DNA from: Desulfobacterales bacterium
GTDB taxonomy: Bacteria; Desulfobacterota; Desulfobacteria; Desulfobacterales; 4be13
NCBI GenBank assembly: GCA_029940115.1
Contig: JAOZRQ010000100.1
Span: 1,392 to 15,976 of the forward strand
Length of the DNA stretch: 14,585 bases
Reading direction: 5' to 3'
Position numbers and translations under genes: made by a program. This document shows positions 1 through 9,100 of the stretch, one piece after another. The number at the start of each line of letters is the position of its first letter. Positions within the stretch are counted from its first letter, which is position 1. The notes below the pieces were generated by a model, which was given only the letters and a program-made list of their open reading frames with translations, had not been told where the DNA came from and made no database searches.

Positions 1-212
1 TTTCCATGCCAAACTGCAAGTTTGGCACTCCGGAGCAAATGGCAAAATCCCCATGCCAAACTGGAAGCTTGGCACTCCGGAGCAAAATTTCCATGCCAAA
101 CTGGAAGTTTGGCACTCCGGAGCAAAATTTCCATGCCAAACTGCAAGTTTGGCACTCCGGAGCAAATGGCAAAATCCCCATGGCAAACTGTAAGTTTGGC
201 ACTCCAGAGCAG
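1..212. repeat. Array of five palindromic 40/47-bp repeats
   Basis: Five units start at 6, 53, 93, 133 and 180, giving periods of 47, 40, 40 and 47 bp. Each core is a 9-bp inverted repeat TGCCAAACT / AGTTTGGCA with a 3-nt loop, followed directly by a second palindrome, CTCCGGAG. Two linker types alternate: a long one with TGGCAAAATCCCC and a short one ending AATTTCC. The units at 6 and 133 are identical over 47 bp. The units at 53 and 93 differ at one base. The last unit is the most diverged. Bases 1-5 (TTTCC) match the end of a short linker, so the array continues to the left. Its function is unknown; hairpin-forming intergenic repeats of this kind can affect mRNA ends or be non-autonomous mobile repeats. 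Confidence 0.93.
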
Positions 213-221
213 ATAAAGAAT

Positions 222-227
222 AAGGAG
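222..227 (+). promoter_or_regulatory. Ribosome binding site of the ATPase gene
   Basis: AAGGAG lies 10 nt before the ATG at 238 and fixes that start. The 25 bases between the last repeat unit and the ATG show no convincing -35/-10 pair, so the promoter is either inside the repeat array or left of the window. Confidence 0.8.
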
Positions 228-237
228 TCAAAGAATC

Positions 238-2280
238 ATGCCACTGCCGATCCTGTTTTTCCTTCCTGCTGCCGGTGTGGCCGCAGGGAATACTGTGTAC
301 AAAAAGATAAAACAGCATATCCAGAAAAAGAGGGAGTATCCGGGAAAATCACTCACATCCCCCGGTTCTGATCAGCTTCCCGTAAAAAAGGAGACCTTCA
401 CTGAGGCAGAGATCAACCAGGATCTGGCCATCGCCTCTGTCTCGCTGGGACTGACCACGGCAGGGATGCTGGCTTACCCGCCGTTGCTCATCCTCTCCGT
501 TCCCGCGCTCCTCTACACCACACTCCCCATTTTTCATAGTGCGTATGAGGCGATCTTCAAGCGACGCGAGGTGACGGCTGAGGCAGTCTATTCTATCTCC
601 ATTCCCGGAATATTTCTGACAGGTCACATCTTCATCGCCTCCCTGGCGGCCTTCTTCTATTTTGCGGGAGAGAAGCTGCTGTGCAGGATCCGAGAGAAGA
701 CCACCCGAAAGCTGACCGACATCTTCAGCGAGCAGCCAAGCACCGTCTGGGTGATGCGAGAAGGGGTCGAGGTGGAGGTGCCGTTTGAGACGGTGCGGGC
801 CGGGGATATCGTTGTGGTCCGGGCCGGGGAGCGAATTCCCGCGGACGGAAGGATCACGGAGGGGATGGCCTCGGTGGACCAGCACATCCTCACCGGCGAA
901 TCCCAGCCCTTGGAGAAGGGCGTCGGCGAGCAGGTCTTCGCATCAACAGTGGTGCTGGCCGGCCGGATCGGTGTCCAAGTGGAGAACTCGGGATCCGACA
1001 CAGTGGTGGCCCAGATCGGCGAGGTGCTGAACCGCACCGTTGACTACAAGATGTCCATCGAGTCGAGGGGGGAGGAGATCGCCAACCGCCTATCCCTGCC
1101 GACACTGGCCGTCGGCGCGCTGGCCCTGCCGGTGGTGGGGCATGTCGGCGCGCTCGCCGTCCTCACCAGCGGTTTGGGGGATGACATGCGGATCCTGGGG
1201 CCGATCAGCCTGCTGAACCATCTCCGGGTCGCGTCCAAGAACAGCCTGCTGGTCAAGGACGGCCGCGCCTTGGAACTGTTGGCCAAGGTGGACACCGTGG
1301 TGTTCGACAAGACCGGGACCCTGACCCTTGAGCAACCGATTGTCTCGGAGACGCATCCGTGCCCGGGACATCGGGCGGTCGAGGTGTTGCAATATGCCGC
1401 ATGGGCCGAATATCGGCAGACCCATCCGATTGCTCGGGCAATCGTTGAAAAGGCGGAAGAGTGTGAATTGGACCTCTCCGCGGTGGACGGGGCCAGATAT
1501 GAGGTGGGATACGGGATTGAGGGGAGAATCTCCGGCATGACGATCCATGTGGGCAGCCCCCGCTTCATGGAGATGGAGGGGATTCCGATTCCGGGGGAGG
1601 TCGGGACGCTCATGGACACCTGTCATGAGGCCGGCCATTCCCTAGTCATGGTGGCCAGAGACCGTCAGCTGGCCGGTGCCATCGAGCTGCACACCGCGAT
1701 CCGCCCCGAGGTGAGGGAGACCTTGGCGCAGTTGCGGGAACGCGACATCACCACGCACATCATCTCCGGGGACCATGAGCGGCCGACCCGCCGGCTGGCC
1801 GAAGACCTCGGCATGGACCACTACTTCGCGGAGGTGTTCCCGGAACAGAAGGCGGACATTGTCGGACAACTGCAGAGGGAGGGGAGGACCGTCTGCTTCA
1901 TCGGGGACGGCATCAATGACGCGATCGCCATGAAGAAGGCCCAAGTCTCCGTCTCCCTGCGCGGGGCCTCGACGGTCGCCACGGACACCGCGAACATCAT
2001 CCTGCTGGACGGGACATTGGAGCAGGTGGGAAGGATGTTTGAGCTGGCCGAGTCGCTTGACAAAAATGTCAATGTCTCCTTGGGCACCACGCTGATCCCC
2101 TCGATGGTCAACGTCGGTTGCGTGTTCCTCCTCCACAGCGGCATCATCGCTGCGCTCGTACTCTACAACGTGGGCTTGGCCGCCGGTGTGACCAACACGT
2201 TTCTGCCGTTGGCAAGGCTTCGGGGATCGCTCTCTGAACCGCCAGATGACCTCCCCAAAAAAATTCCCGTTCGGGAATAA
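238..2280 (+). CDS. P1B-like heavy-metal P-type ATPase lacking the CPx motif
   Basis: A 680-aa inner-membrane pump of the P-type ATPase family, which uses ATP and a phospho-aspartate intermediate to move cations. Catalytic motifs are complete: TGES at 219-222 (A domain), DKTGT at 357-361 with the phosphorylated Asp357, the P1B-type HP pair at 396-397 in the nucleotide-binding domain, GYG near 424-426, SGDH at 510-513 and GDGIND at 556-561. Hydrophobic segments lie near 62-101, 117-145, 283-310 and 612-660; residues 3-19 are also hydrophobic. There is no CxxC-type HMA domain at the N-terminus. The membrane helix that should carry CPC, SPC or TPC instead reads TSGLGDDMRILGP (310-322), so the usual metal ligands are missing and the ion cannot be predicted. 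Length fits a P1B ATPase without metal-binding extensions. The last codons (KKIPVRE) are encoded inside a 50-bp repeat unit. The enzyme class is certain; the substrate is not. Confidence 0.95.
   Translation: MPLPILFFLPAAGVAAGNTVYKKIKQHIQKKREYPGKSLTSPGSDQLPVKKETFTEAEINQDLAIASVSLGLTTAGMLAYPPLLILSVPALLYTTLPIFHSAYEAIFKRREVTAEAVYSISIPGIFLTGHIFIASLAAFFYFAGEKLLCRIREKTTRKLTDIFSEQPSTVWVMREGVEVEVPFETVRAGDIVVVRAGERIPADGRITEGMASVDQHILTGESQPLEKGVGEQVFASTVVLAGRIGVQVENSGSDTVVAQIGEVLNRTVDYKMSIESRGEEIANRLSLPTLAVGALALPVVGHVGALAVLTSGLGDDMRILGPISLLNHLRVASKNSLLVKDGRALELLAKVDTVVFDKTGTLTLEQPIVSETHPCPGHRAVEVLQYAAWAEYRQTHPIARAIVEKAEECELDLSAVDGARYEVGYGIEGRISGMTIHVGSPRFMEMEGIPIPGEVGTLMDTCHEAGHSLVMVARDRQLAGAIELHTAIRPEVRETLAQLRERDITTHIISGDHERPTRRLAEDLGMDHYFAEVFPEQKADIVGQLQREGRTVCFIGDGINDAIAMKKAQVSVSLRGASTVATDTANIILLDGTLEQVGRMFELAESLDKNVNVSLGTTLIPSMVNVGCVFLLHSGIIAALVLYNVGLAAGVTNTFLPLARLRGSLSEPPDDLPKKIPVRE
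2257..2278 (-). terminator. Possible intrinsic terminator for minus-strand transcripts
   Basis: A 7-bp inverted repeat ATTCCCG-TT-CGGGAAT (2263-2278) abuts seven A residues at 2257-2263. Read on the minus strand this is a hairpin followed by a T7 run, as in an intrinsic terminator. It would end transcripts coming from the hipA remnant. It overlaps the final codons of the convergent ATPase gene. The plus strand has no T-run after the stem. The same sequence also belongs to the 50-bp repeat, so terminator function is only one reading. Confidence 0.4.
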
Positions 2281-2429
2281 ATCCTTGATTTGAGACGAAT
2301 CAGGCATATAATATTCCCGAACGGTAAAAAATAATACGGGAATGTTGCAAAACTGGCAAAATATTCCCGAACGGTAAAAAACGGCGCGGGAGCATTGCAG
2401 AACTGACAGAATTTTCCCGAACGGCAAAC
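2261..2429. repeat. 50-bp-period tandem repeat with TTCCCG(A/T)ACGG-like cores
   Basis: The core ATTCCCG recurs at 2263, 2313, 2363 and, as TTTCCCG, at 2413: exactly 50 bp apart each time. The units at 2311 and 2361 match well over their length (core, ACGGTAAAAAA, CGGGA, TTGCA, AACTG). The first unit keeps only the core, and the fourth is cut off after the core. Within units ATTCCCG can pair with a downstream CGGGAAT, for example 2313-2319 with 2337-2343. The array starts inside the ATPase coding region and covers its stop codon. It may be an operator array or a decayed insertion; no function is shown by the sequence. Confidence 0.85.
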
Positions 2430-2580
2430 TTTGCTCTCAGTGATCGGGGGATGGATGATTGGCAAGGAATTGAATGCCGCTCAGAGGGTTTAACTTGGCC
2501 GCGGACATGGGTTTCTCTGTGACATCTTTGACAAATAGTGTCAGAGACCGCTTTGAGATCGTCAACAAAGCATTCACCAT
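2430..2580. other. Intergenic stretch with one imperfect inverted repeat
   Basis: No gene is recognisable between the 50-bp repeats and the hipA remnant. The only structure I see is an imperfect inverted repeat, TCTCTGTGACA against TGTCAGAGA, spanning about 2514-2547. A TTGACA at 2528-2533 has no matching -10 box at the right distance. Confidence 0.5.
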
Positions 2581-2865
2581 TCAGAAAGACGAAGCATGTC
2601 TCACGATAATATCCTTTATCTTGGCAATGATTTCCTCTCCGCCATACTGAGCAACAAACTCTCCCGCGATGTTCACCGATTCCCTTTCAAGTCTTTCCAC
2701 CATGGTCTCGGCAATTGTGAACACAAACCGGGGTTTCACCCCGATTCCTTTTGCAAATTTTTCCCAGTGCCTTCGCCGGGTCCATTTGTAGCGGTTTTCC
2801 TTGCCGATTTTCATGGACATCTTCTGTGACAGTTCAGGATACACAAGGGTTGACATGAGGTCTCA
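2581..2865 (-). pseudogene. hipA: 5'-truncated HipA-like toxin kinase (C-terminal remnant)
   Basis: The frame gives 91 residues from the ATG at 2856 to the TGA at 2581-2583. It resembles the C-terminal helical end of HipA-type Ser/Thr kinases, the toxin half of HipBA toxin-antitoxin pairs: YPELSQKMSMKIG, then RRRHWEKFAKGIGVKP, then a helical tail. Whole HipA proteins are roughly 400-440 aa, so the kinase core with its ATP and catalytic residues is absent. The HipA-like reading continues two codons upstream of the ATG (Asp-Leu) up to an in-frame TGA at 2863-2865, which argues for a deletion point rather than a true start. No hipB-like gene is visible nearby. Family assignment is from remembered motif resemblance. 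An expressed small protein cannot be ruled out, but I see no clear RBS. Confidence 0.72.
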
Positions 2866-2935
2866 CACCGCCTGAAGGCGGAACTGCAAACTGCGCCCGG
2901 GACAATCTTTTTGTTGGATTGTTGGATGTTTGGAT

Positions 2936-2964
2936 TTGACAATCCGATAAGATAGGATTATAAT
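2936..2964 (+). promoter_or_regulatory. Perfect sigma70-type promoter of the giant gene
   Basis: TTGACA at 2936-2941 and TATAAT at 2959-2964 are separated by exactly 17 bp. Both hexamers match the housekeeping consensus at every position. Transcription would start near 2971, giving a leader of about 50 nt before the ATG at 3021. Confidence 0.88.
2941..2959. promoter_or_regulatory. Candidate operator inside the promoter spacer
   Basis: AATCC-(9 nt)-GGATT is a perfect 5+5 inverted repeat that spans the spacer and touches both promoter hexamers. A repressor bound here would block RNA polymerase. The half-sites resemble the known E. coli HipB operator type (TATCC-N8-GGATA), though the spacing differs by one base. 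With a HipA remnant next door this may be a leftover operator; that is speculation. Confidence 0.45.
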
Positions 2965-3007
2965 AATATGATTTACGGTGTTTATGTCAACCGATTTCAA
3001 ACAAGAT

Positions 3008-3012
3008 GGAGG
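3008..3012 (+). promoter_or_regulatory. Ribosome binding site deciding the giant gene's start
   Basis: GGAGG lies 8 nt before the ATG at 3021. Another in-frame ATG at 3006 overlaps this motif and has no Shine-Dalgarno of its own, so 3021 is preferred. The choice also gives a normal signal peptide. Confidence 0.82.
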
Positions 3013-3020
3013 ATGGAATC

Positions 3021-3119
3021 ATGCGCAGGTCAGAAAAAGGGACCCAAGTGTCATGTGGGCTATTAAAAATTTTTATAGTCGGTCTTTTAATATTTTCAGG
3101 TGCCAAGATCGGCCATGCA
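3021..3119 (+). other. Signal peptide of the giant protein
   Basis: Residues 1-33 have Arg2, Arg3, Lys6 and Lys16 before a hydrophobic core (IFIVGLLIF, 17-25) and end in a GHA motif with predicted cleavage before Glu34. This fits a Sec type I signal peptide with a longish n-region. Cys12 precedes the hydrophobic core, so it is not a lipobox. Confidence 0.85.
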
Positions 3120-6100
3120 GAGTTGTCTGATGTTGTACTCAAAACCGATATCCAGACAACCGTCACGGATGAAGACGGATGGTACCGATTTGAGGAGATG
3201 GAACCCGGCGGCCATGCGGTCTGGATTGATCCGATGACTCTGCCATCCCAACATATCCCCGCGGACAATCAGGAGACCATCAAGCTCCTCGTGCATCCGG
3301 GAGAAACGGTCAGCGCCGCGGTGGCGGACGCGGTCGCGCTGGAAGCCTCCATCCCTGATGAGGGCGTGGTTGAGGGCTGGGTCTGTCTTGATCTCAACCG
3401 CAACGGGGCCTGTGACCTTGGGGAGCCTGGCCTTTCAAATGTGACGGTCTATGACCCGCCGGCCATGGAAATCGCGGTGAACCAGTTCGGCGGGAACAAC
3501 AACCCGATCAACAACTGCGAAGATGTGACCTTCCGGGTGACCCTGACCAACAGCGGTGACGAGGATGCCACCAATGTGGACATCACCAACACCATCTCCA
3601 GCGGATTCACTCCCTCCTCACACACATCAAACGGCAACACCGTGCCTGTTGGCGGATCCATCAGCAAAGATTTCACATATGGCGCGGACTGTGACGCGGT
3701 CTCCGGTGACCATGCCACCAAAGTCTCTTTCACAGATGCGGGTGCGGGGAGTTATGATGACCTGAATTTCCTCAGACCCTATACCGTAAATCCCGGGGCG
3801 ATCTCCCTGACCAAGGTGGCCACCCATGTCAACAGCACTCCCATCACAGAAACATCGGAACCAGACGCGGAGATCGGCGACACGATCACTTGGCGGATCC
3901 GTGTGAGGAGCAGCGGGTTGGGGCGGGTCAAAAATATGGGGGTCACAGAGACACTCGGATCCGGTATGGAATTCACTGACAGCGCGTCAAGTCCTCGCGA
4001 ATTCAACTCGTCCACCCATTCCGGACTATTGAGCATCGAACCGGGGGAGCATGTGGACATATCCGTCCAAACACGGGTGATCGGATGCGAATATCTGACC
4101 AATGACATCTCCGCAGTCTGGGGATGCGGGGCCGGGACTTGCGGAAATGAAGTATCGGCCCAGTCGAGCGTGGACCTGCAAATGGAATACCCCTTTCTCG
4201 AATACACGCCCCCTGCCATCACCATTCCCGTTTCATATTGCGCCACAGGAGATGTGACGGCACCTGGATTATCCATGGAGATAAAAAACACCGGCGGCAG
4301 CGAGGCCAAAGGGGTCACGCTCAAGGTGGATTTCTCCCCGTTGACCGTTTCCGCAGTCACCACGGATGGCGTATCGTATAATTCCGGAACCTTTGAAGGC
4401 ATCGGCGATATCCCCGCAGGCGGGAGCAAGACCCTCACATTCGACCTCACCTACTCACCCCCCTCGCCGGCAGACTGGTGTTCAGCCGGCGATTCCGCTG
4501 GCGGCACCCTGGTATGGGAGCCGACGTATCAGAACGTGTGCGGCTTGACATTCAAATCGCCGCTTGAATCGAGTTCTTATGTCATTGACGCGTCATCGGG
4601 CCCAAAACCGGAGTTGCAGGTGACAAAGACCTGCACCATTTCAGGGGATCCGATTGATCCGATCATTCCGATCACCGACCAAGAACAGACCGTCAATTGC
4701 GTCATCACAGTGAACTATGCCGATCATTTGACATGTGTGCCCGGAACCGATCTCACGCTGACAGACACCTATCCCACAGACTGGACAGTCGTGTCGATGC
4801 CGTCCCCTCCTGCCAGCTACGACACAGCCACCTCTGGCACGATCACTTGGACAATCCCCTCATCAAGCCTGACCGGAACGCCTCTGACATATAATCAGGA
4901 TTTCAAGATTCCTGCCATGGCGACCGATAACATATGTGACAGTTGCGGAAACACTTGGGAGAATAAAGTGGAAGTCAGCGGAAAAGACTGCTGCAACTGC
5001 GATGTTCAGGCGGAAGCCTCTGTCACAACAACTGTTGACTGTCCAGATCCCGAATTGGGAATCATCTCGTTAAGGACCGTGCCCGCCGTTGCCACAGAGA
5101 TTTGCGATGTTGCCAACCTGATGGCGTTTACCAGCATATACACTTTTGATGGTGCGGGCTGGGAGAGTGTGAAGTGGCAACAAGGCGGCGGGACCTTGAA
5201 TGTCAAATTCACAGAGCAGATGAATAATCGCCTGATATTGGAAGGGGATCCGGTGGTAAATGTGACGGGTAGCGGATGCACCCCGACCTACTCGACGAAT
5301 CGGACCGATCCGACCGAAGGATCCAATGGCACATTTTCCATTGAGTTTACCGGAGACTGCAACATTGACAACGGCGCGAAACTGACGATCAGTTACAATT
5401 TGAAACCGACAACCTATTCCGAGCCCGAGTGCGGTTCAAGCTATTCTTTTGTTGACTTTGCCGAGTTGGAGGTTTTTGACACCACAGGCGTGGGGTTTGG
5501 AGTTCACTGTCCCGGAGATACTGGAGACATCATCGTCAGAGACGCCAACTCCCTCACCACATCCGGCTCAAACATGGCGGTCGCCATCTCAGGAATGCCG
5601 GCGATCATCGGTCCCTGCGGGGAATACAATCCGGTGATCACCCTCACTCGGACATCAGATGAACCCGCGTATGATGTGGTCCTCTTCATGAGCGACGAAA
5701 ACTATGAAAAAATCTCCGTGACAGGCGCATCTCACACGCCTGAAAACGGTCTGAACGGCGAACCCGCGACAGTGGATGGAAAGACTGGATATGTCTGGAA
5801 CTACGGCGATTGGTTCAGCGGAACCAACACCACCGCGACCCTGAATCTTCATGTCCAAGGCCGCTGTCTCGACACCGACTCGACATTGGCGGTCCGCGTC
5901 GGCTATAACGACGGCTGCGACGACGGCGACCCGGCCAGCCTTGATCCGACCACAAGAAGCTGCCACCCGGATCCCACCGCATACACCGGCATCATCCGGA
6001 AGCCAGAGTTGTCCGTGACCAAATTCCCGGAGGTCATCTACGCGGAAGGAACAGGCCTGCCGGCCGAATGGACCATATCTGTGGTCAACACCGGAGCCGG

Positions 6101-9100
6101 AACCGCGTACGATGTGGAAGTCATCGAAACCCTGGGGAATGACTTGGCCTATCTTTCGGAGGAATGGGATGACTCCACCGGCATCACTCAGACCATCACC
6201 TCACCCCAGGAAGTGCATTACTTCATCGAAAAAATTGATCCGGGCAAGTCAAGAACCTTGAAGTTCTCAGCCAACATCAACGGATGCCAAGTCACCACCA
6301 ACCAAGTGGACGTTCAGGTGAAGTGCCTCGACACGATCTGTGGCGGGCCCATGTCGGACACCTCTGACATCCGGTTTCCCGAGACCGACCTCGTGGTGAC
6401 CACCGACTTTGTCAATCCGGGCAACCTGTGCGACGAAAAGATGGTGACCATCACCGCCAAGAATGCGGGTCTGACAATGATTGATGAGATTGAGCTGATT
6501 CAGACGCTTCCCCCAGAAATGACATACCGGCCCGGAAGTTCCGAATATCGGACCCATTCAACCGCCTCAGGATGGTCCGGCTGGGCAGGAGGCATGGAAC
6601 CGAACCCGGGTGATGCAAATTCAGGTCAGCGCAAATGGAGCCACGATGACTACCCTCCGCTTCTCGGCGTGTTGGACCCGGGAGACAGCGTTCAGATCCG
6701 ATTTCTCGCAGATGTCGGATGCGTTTTCGGAGGGGGTGAACTGAAATTCTCCGCGGGTTATGATGAATGCGGGACCACCGACCGTGTAACCACATCAGAA
6801 AACGTCTTTACCGTGTTGCCGAACAAGCCGAATGTCAGTATCACCATGACCCCGGTGGATCAGGACATCACCTGCGGCTCAAATGTGGAGTGGACCATCA
6901 ACGTGACCAACAAGGGGAACGGTACCGCGGGGCAGCCGGTCCAGGCCGAGTATGTCTGGCTTGATCTCACTTGGGGAACCGCATACACGATTGATCCTTC
7001 CTCGGGTTTTCAGGGGACTGACGGGACTCCGACCCCGAACATTGCCCATCCCGAAAATCCAGGCAACAAAATCTCATGGGAGATCGCCAACTTGGCCGCG
7101 GGTGATTCCCGGAAATACCAGTTGAAAGGAACCTTTGAAAATTGTACTGGAACTTTTGAGAACAGCATTGGCGGAGAGGTGCTGTGTCTGCCGCCCGGAG
7201 TTTCACCTGTGTTGGAAGATGATCCTGTAAAAGACGCGGGGTGTGTGATTCCCCCGGGGCCCGAGGCCACCGCCAAGGCAACGAACATATCTCCCGAGAT
7301 TCAGGCTGAGATTACCGGCACCTTGAGCGCGTGCACGGAAAATGTTCCGGTGGAGATCAAACTGACAAACCCCGGCATACTGGCCACAGTCCAAAAATTG
7401 GATGCCGACATCACCCTGCCGAACGGCGTGGTATTCAAAGGGAATGCGGAAGTGGAGGACCATGCCGGCGCGGTGACATCGGCCACGCCGGTCGAAGATT
7501 CGGGCGTTCTGAGCTTCTTTGACACGAATCCTGCGGCAAACAACCTGCCGGATATCCCTGCCGGTGAGAGCATCTTCATCCGTTTTGATGTGGATGTCCC
7601 CTGCACCGCCGAGGGATCTTTTGTCGTCACCCCGCGCTTTCAGAATTGCTGTGACGCCGATGTTGCCCATGATCCGATGAATGTGACGCCCACCTGGCGG
7701 AGCCCCAAGATTCGCATGGAAAAGACCAACAGCGGCGGCCCTTTTGAATGCGGGGAGACCATTGACTGGACCATCAAAATCTTCAACGACGGCCCGGTTG
7801 CCGCGGAGATGGTCAGGGCCAAGGATATCTTCGGCGTCGGACTGATCCTTGAAACATTGCCGGCCTCATCTCCGGGTACCACGATCAGTTTTTATGAGGA
7901 AGTCACAGGAAATCCGACCCCGACGATTCTCTGGGACAGCGGAACCCAAACCATTGAATGGGAGATCGGGAACCTGCAATCAGGAGATGACAACGCCCGA
8001 ACCTACCATCTGCTGACGCAAGTGAATAGCGGCAATTGTGATGACGCGGCGGAGAGGCGGAATACCGTTGAGACGACATGGCATTGCACTGACACCGTGG
8101 CGGATGAGGATCCGAGCACGAATGAGTCGTCCTGCACGTCTGCCACGGAAAGCGTCTTTCTCGAGGCCAATGTCACGCCGGATGCCAGTGCCAGTGCGTC
8201 CATCTCTCCAGCCCAGATCGAATACTGCGCGTCGAACACAGATGTGACGATCGAGATTGACGTGCCAGACACGTCAAACACCATCTACAAACTGGATGCC
8301 AAGATCACCCTTCCATCAGGGATCGAGTTTTTTTCCCCCTCACTCGGGGATGATTTTCTCGTCACGGCCGATCCGGCAGTAAATGTCACGGGACTTGCAA
8401 TCACGAATGACGTTCCCACAGGCGGCACAATCTACAAATTTGGAGACTATGATCTCCTCGCCGACACAGTTGCTCCCGGCACAAAGATCACCATCCGATT
8501 CGTCGTCGCGTCCAACTGCTTTGACACCGGCGACAACATCCAAGTGGCCCTTGAATATGACGACTGTTGCGGCACCCACTACACCCCGGACCCCGCATCG
8601 AAACTGGTGGAGTCCAGCAAACCGGACTTGGAGGTGACCGTCACGCCGACAGAGACCAGCGTTGACTGCGGAACCGATATCCCCTACACGATAAGCGTGA
8701 GAAACACGGGTGATGCCATCGCCACTTATGCCCGGATATCCGCACATCTTGGGGAGTGGCTCGCATACAAATCCGCCTCAACCCCAGCATTCTCCGGCAC
8801 AACTCCTGACATTCCCAGCTTCTCATCCGGTGCAAAATGTGATGATGACGGAGTTGTCCCCGCAGGGTGTGGCGATTGCACGGCCGGATATGCAAACGGA
8901 TATGTTCTGTGGGAAGTGAAGGGACTGGAACCGGGAGAGACTTGGTCTTCTGAGCTGACAGTCACGCATACCCAGCCGGTGTCACCGGATTGCGACCTTT
9001 CAGACAGAGAACTGAGCGTCACAACAGCGTACGGCTGTCCCACAGATGTCTCCTCATGGAGCTTTGACAGCAACGCGTGTTCAAACGAGGACAGTGGGGT

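Larger units (their letters stand above)
2866..3020 (+). promoter_or_regulatory. Leader and regulatory region of the giant gene
   Basis: This 155-bp gap lies between the divergent hipA remnant and the giant gene. It holds a small hairpin, CCGCC-TGAA-GGCGG (2869-2882), without a following T-run; then a stretch with repeated TTGGAT words and the inverted pair CAATC/GATTG around 2903-2921; then the consensus promoter; and a 5' leader of roughly 50 nt before the start codon. The clustering of GGAT/ATCC words around the promoter suggests protein binding, which is inference. Confidence 0.5.

Noticed and set aside
1..212. CRISPR array
   Set aside because: The segments between cores are not unique spacers; only two linker sequences recur. 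The units also have strong internal palindromes and irregular 40/47-bp periods.
6..371. Open frames of 64-121 codons running through the 5' repeats, with MPNCKFGTPEQ-like peptide repeats
   Set aside because: They exist because the repeat units lack stops in some frames. They have no RBS, and the longer one overlaps the start of the ATPase gene in another frame.
238..420. N-terminal heavy-metal-associated (HMA) domain in the ATPase
   Set aside because: There is no CxxC motif or ferredoxin-like pattern in the first 60 residues; the segment is hydrophobic, then basic and polar.
2263..2278. Intrinsic terminator for the ATPase gene on the plus strand
   Set aside because: The hairpin is followed by AAATCC rather than a T-run on this strand. 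Only the minus-strand reading has the T-run.
1044..2427. Minus-strand open frames of 182-261 codons over the ATPase gene
   Set aside because: They overlap conserved ATPase motifs on the plus strand and resemble no family I recognise. One merely runs into the 50-bp repeats.
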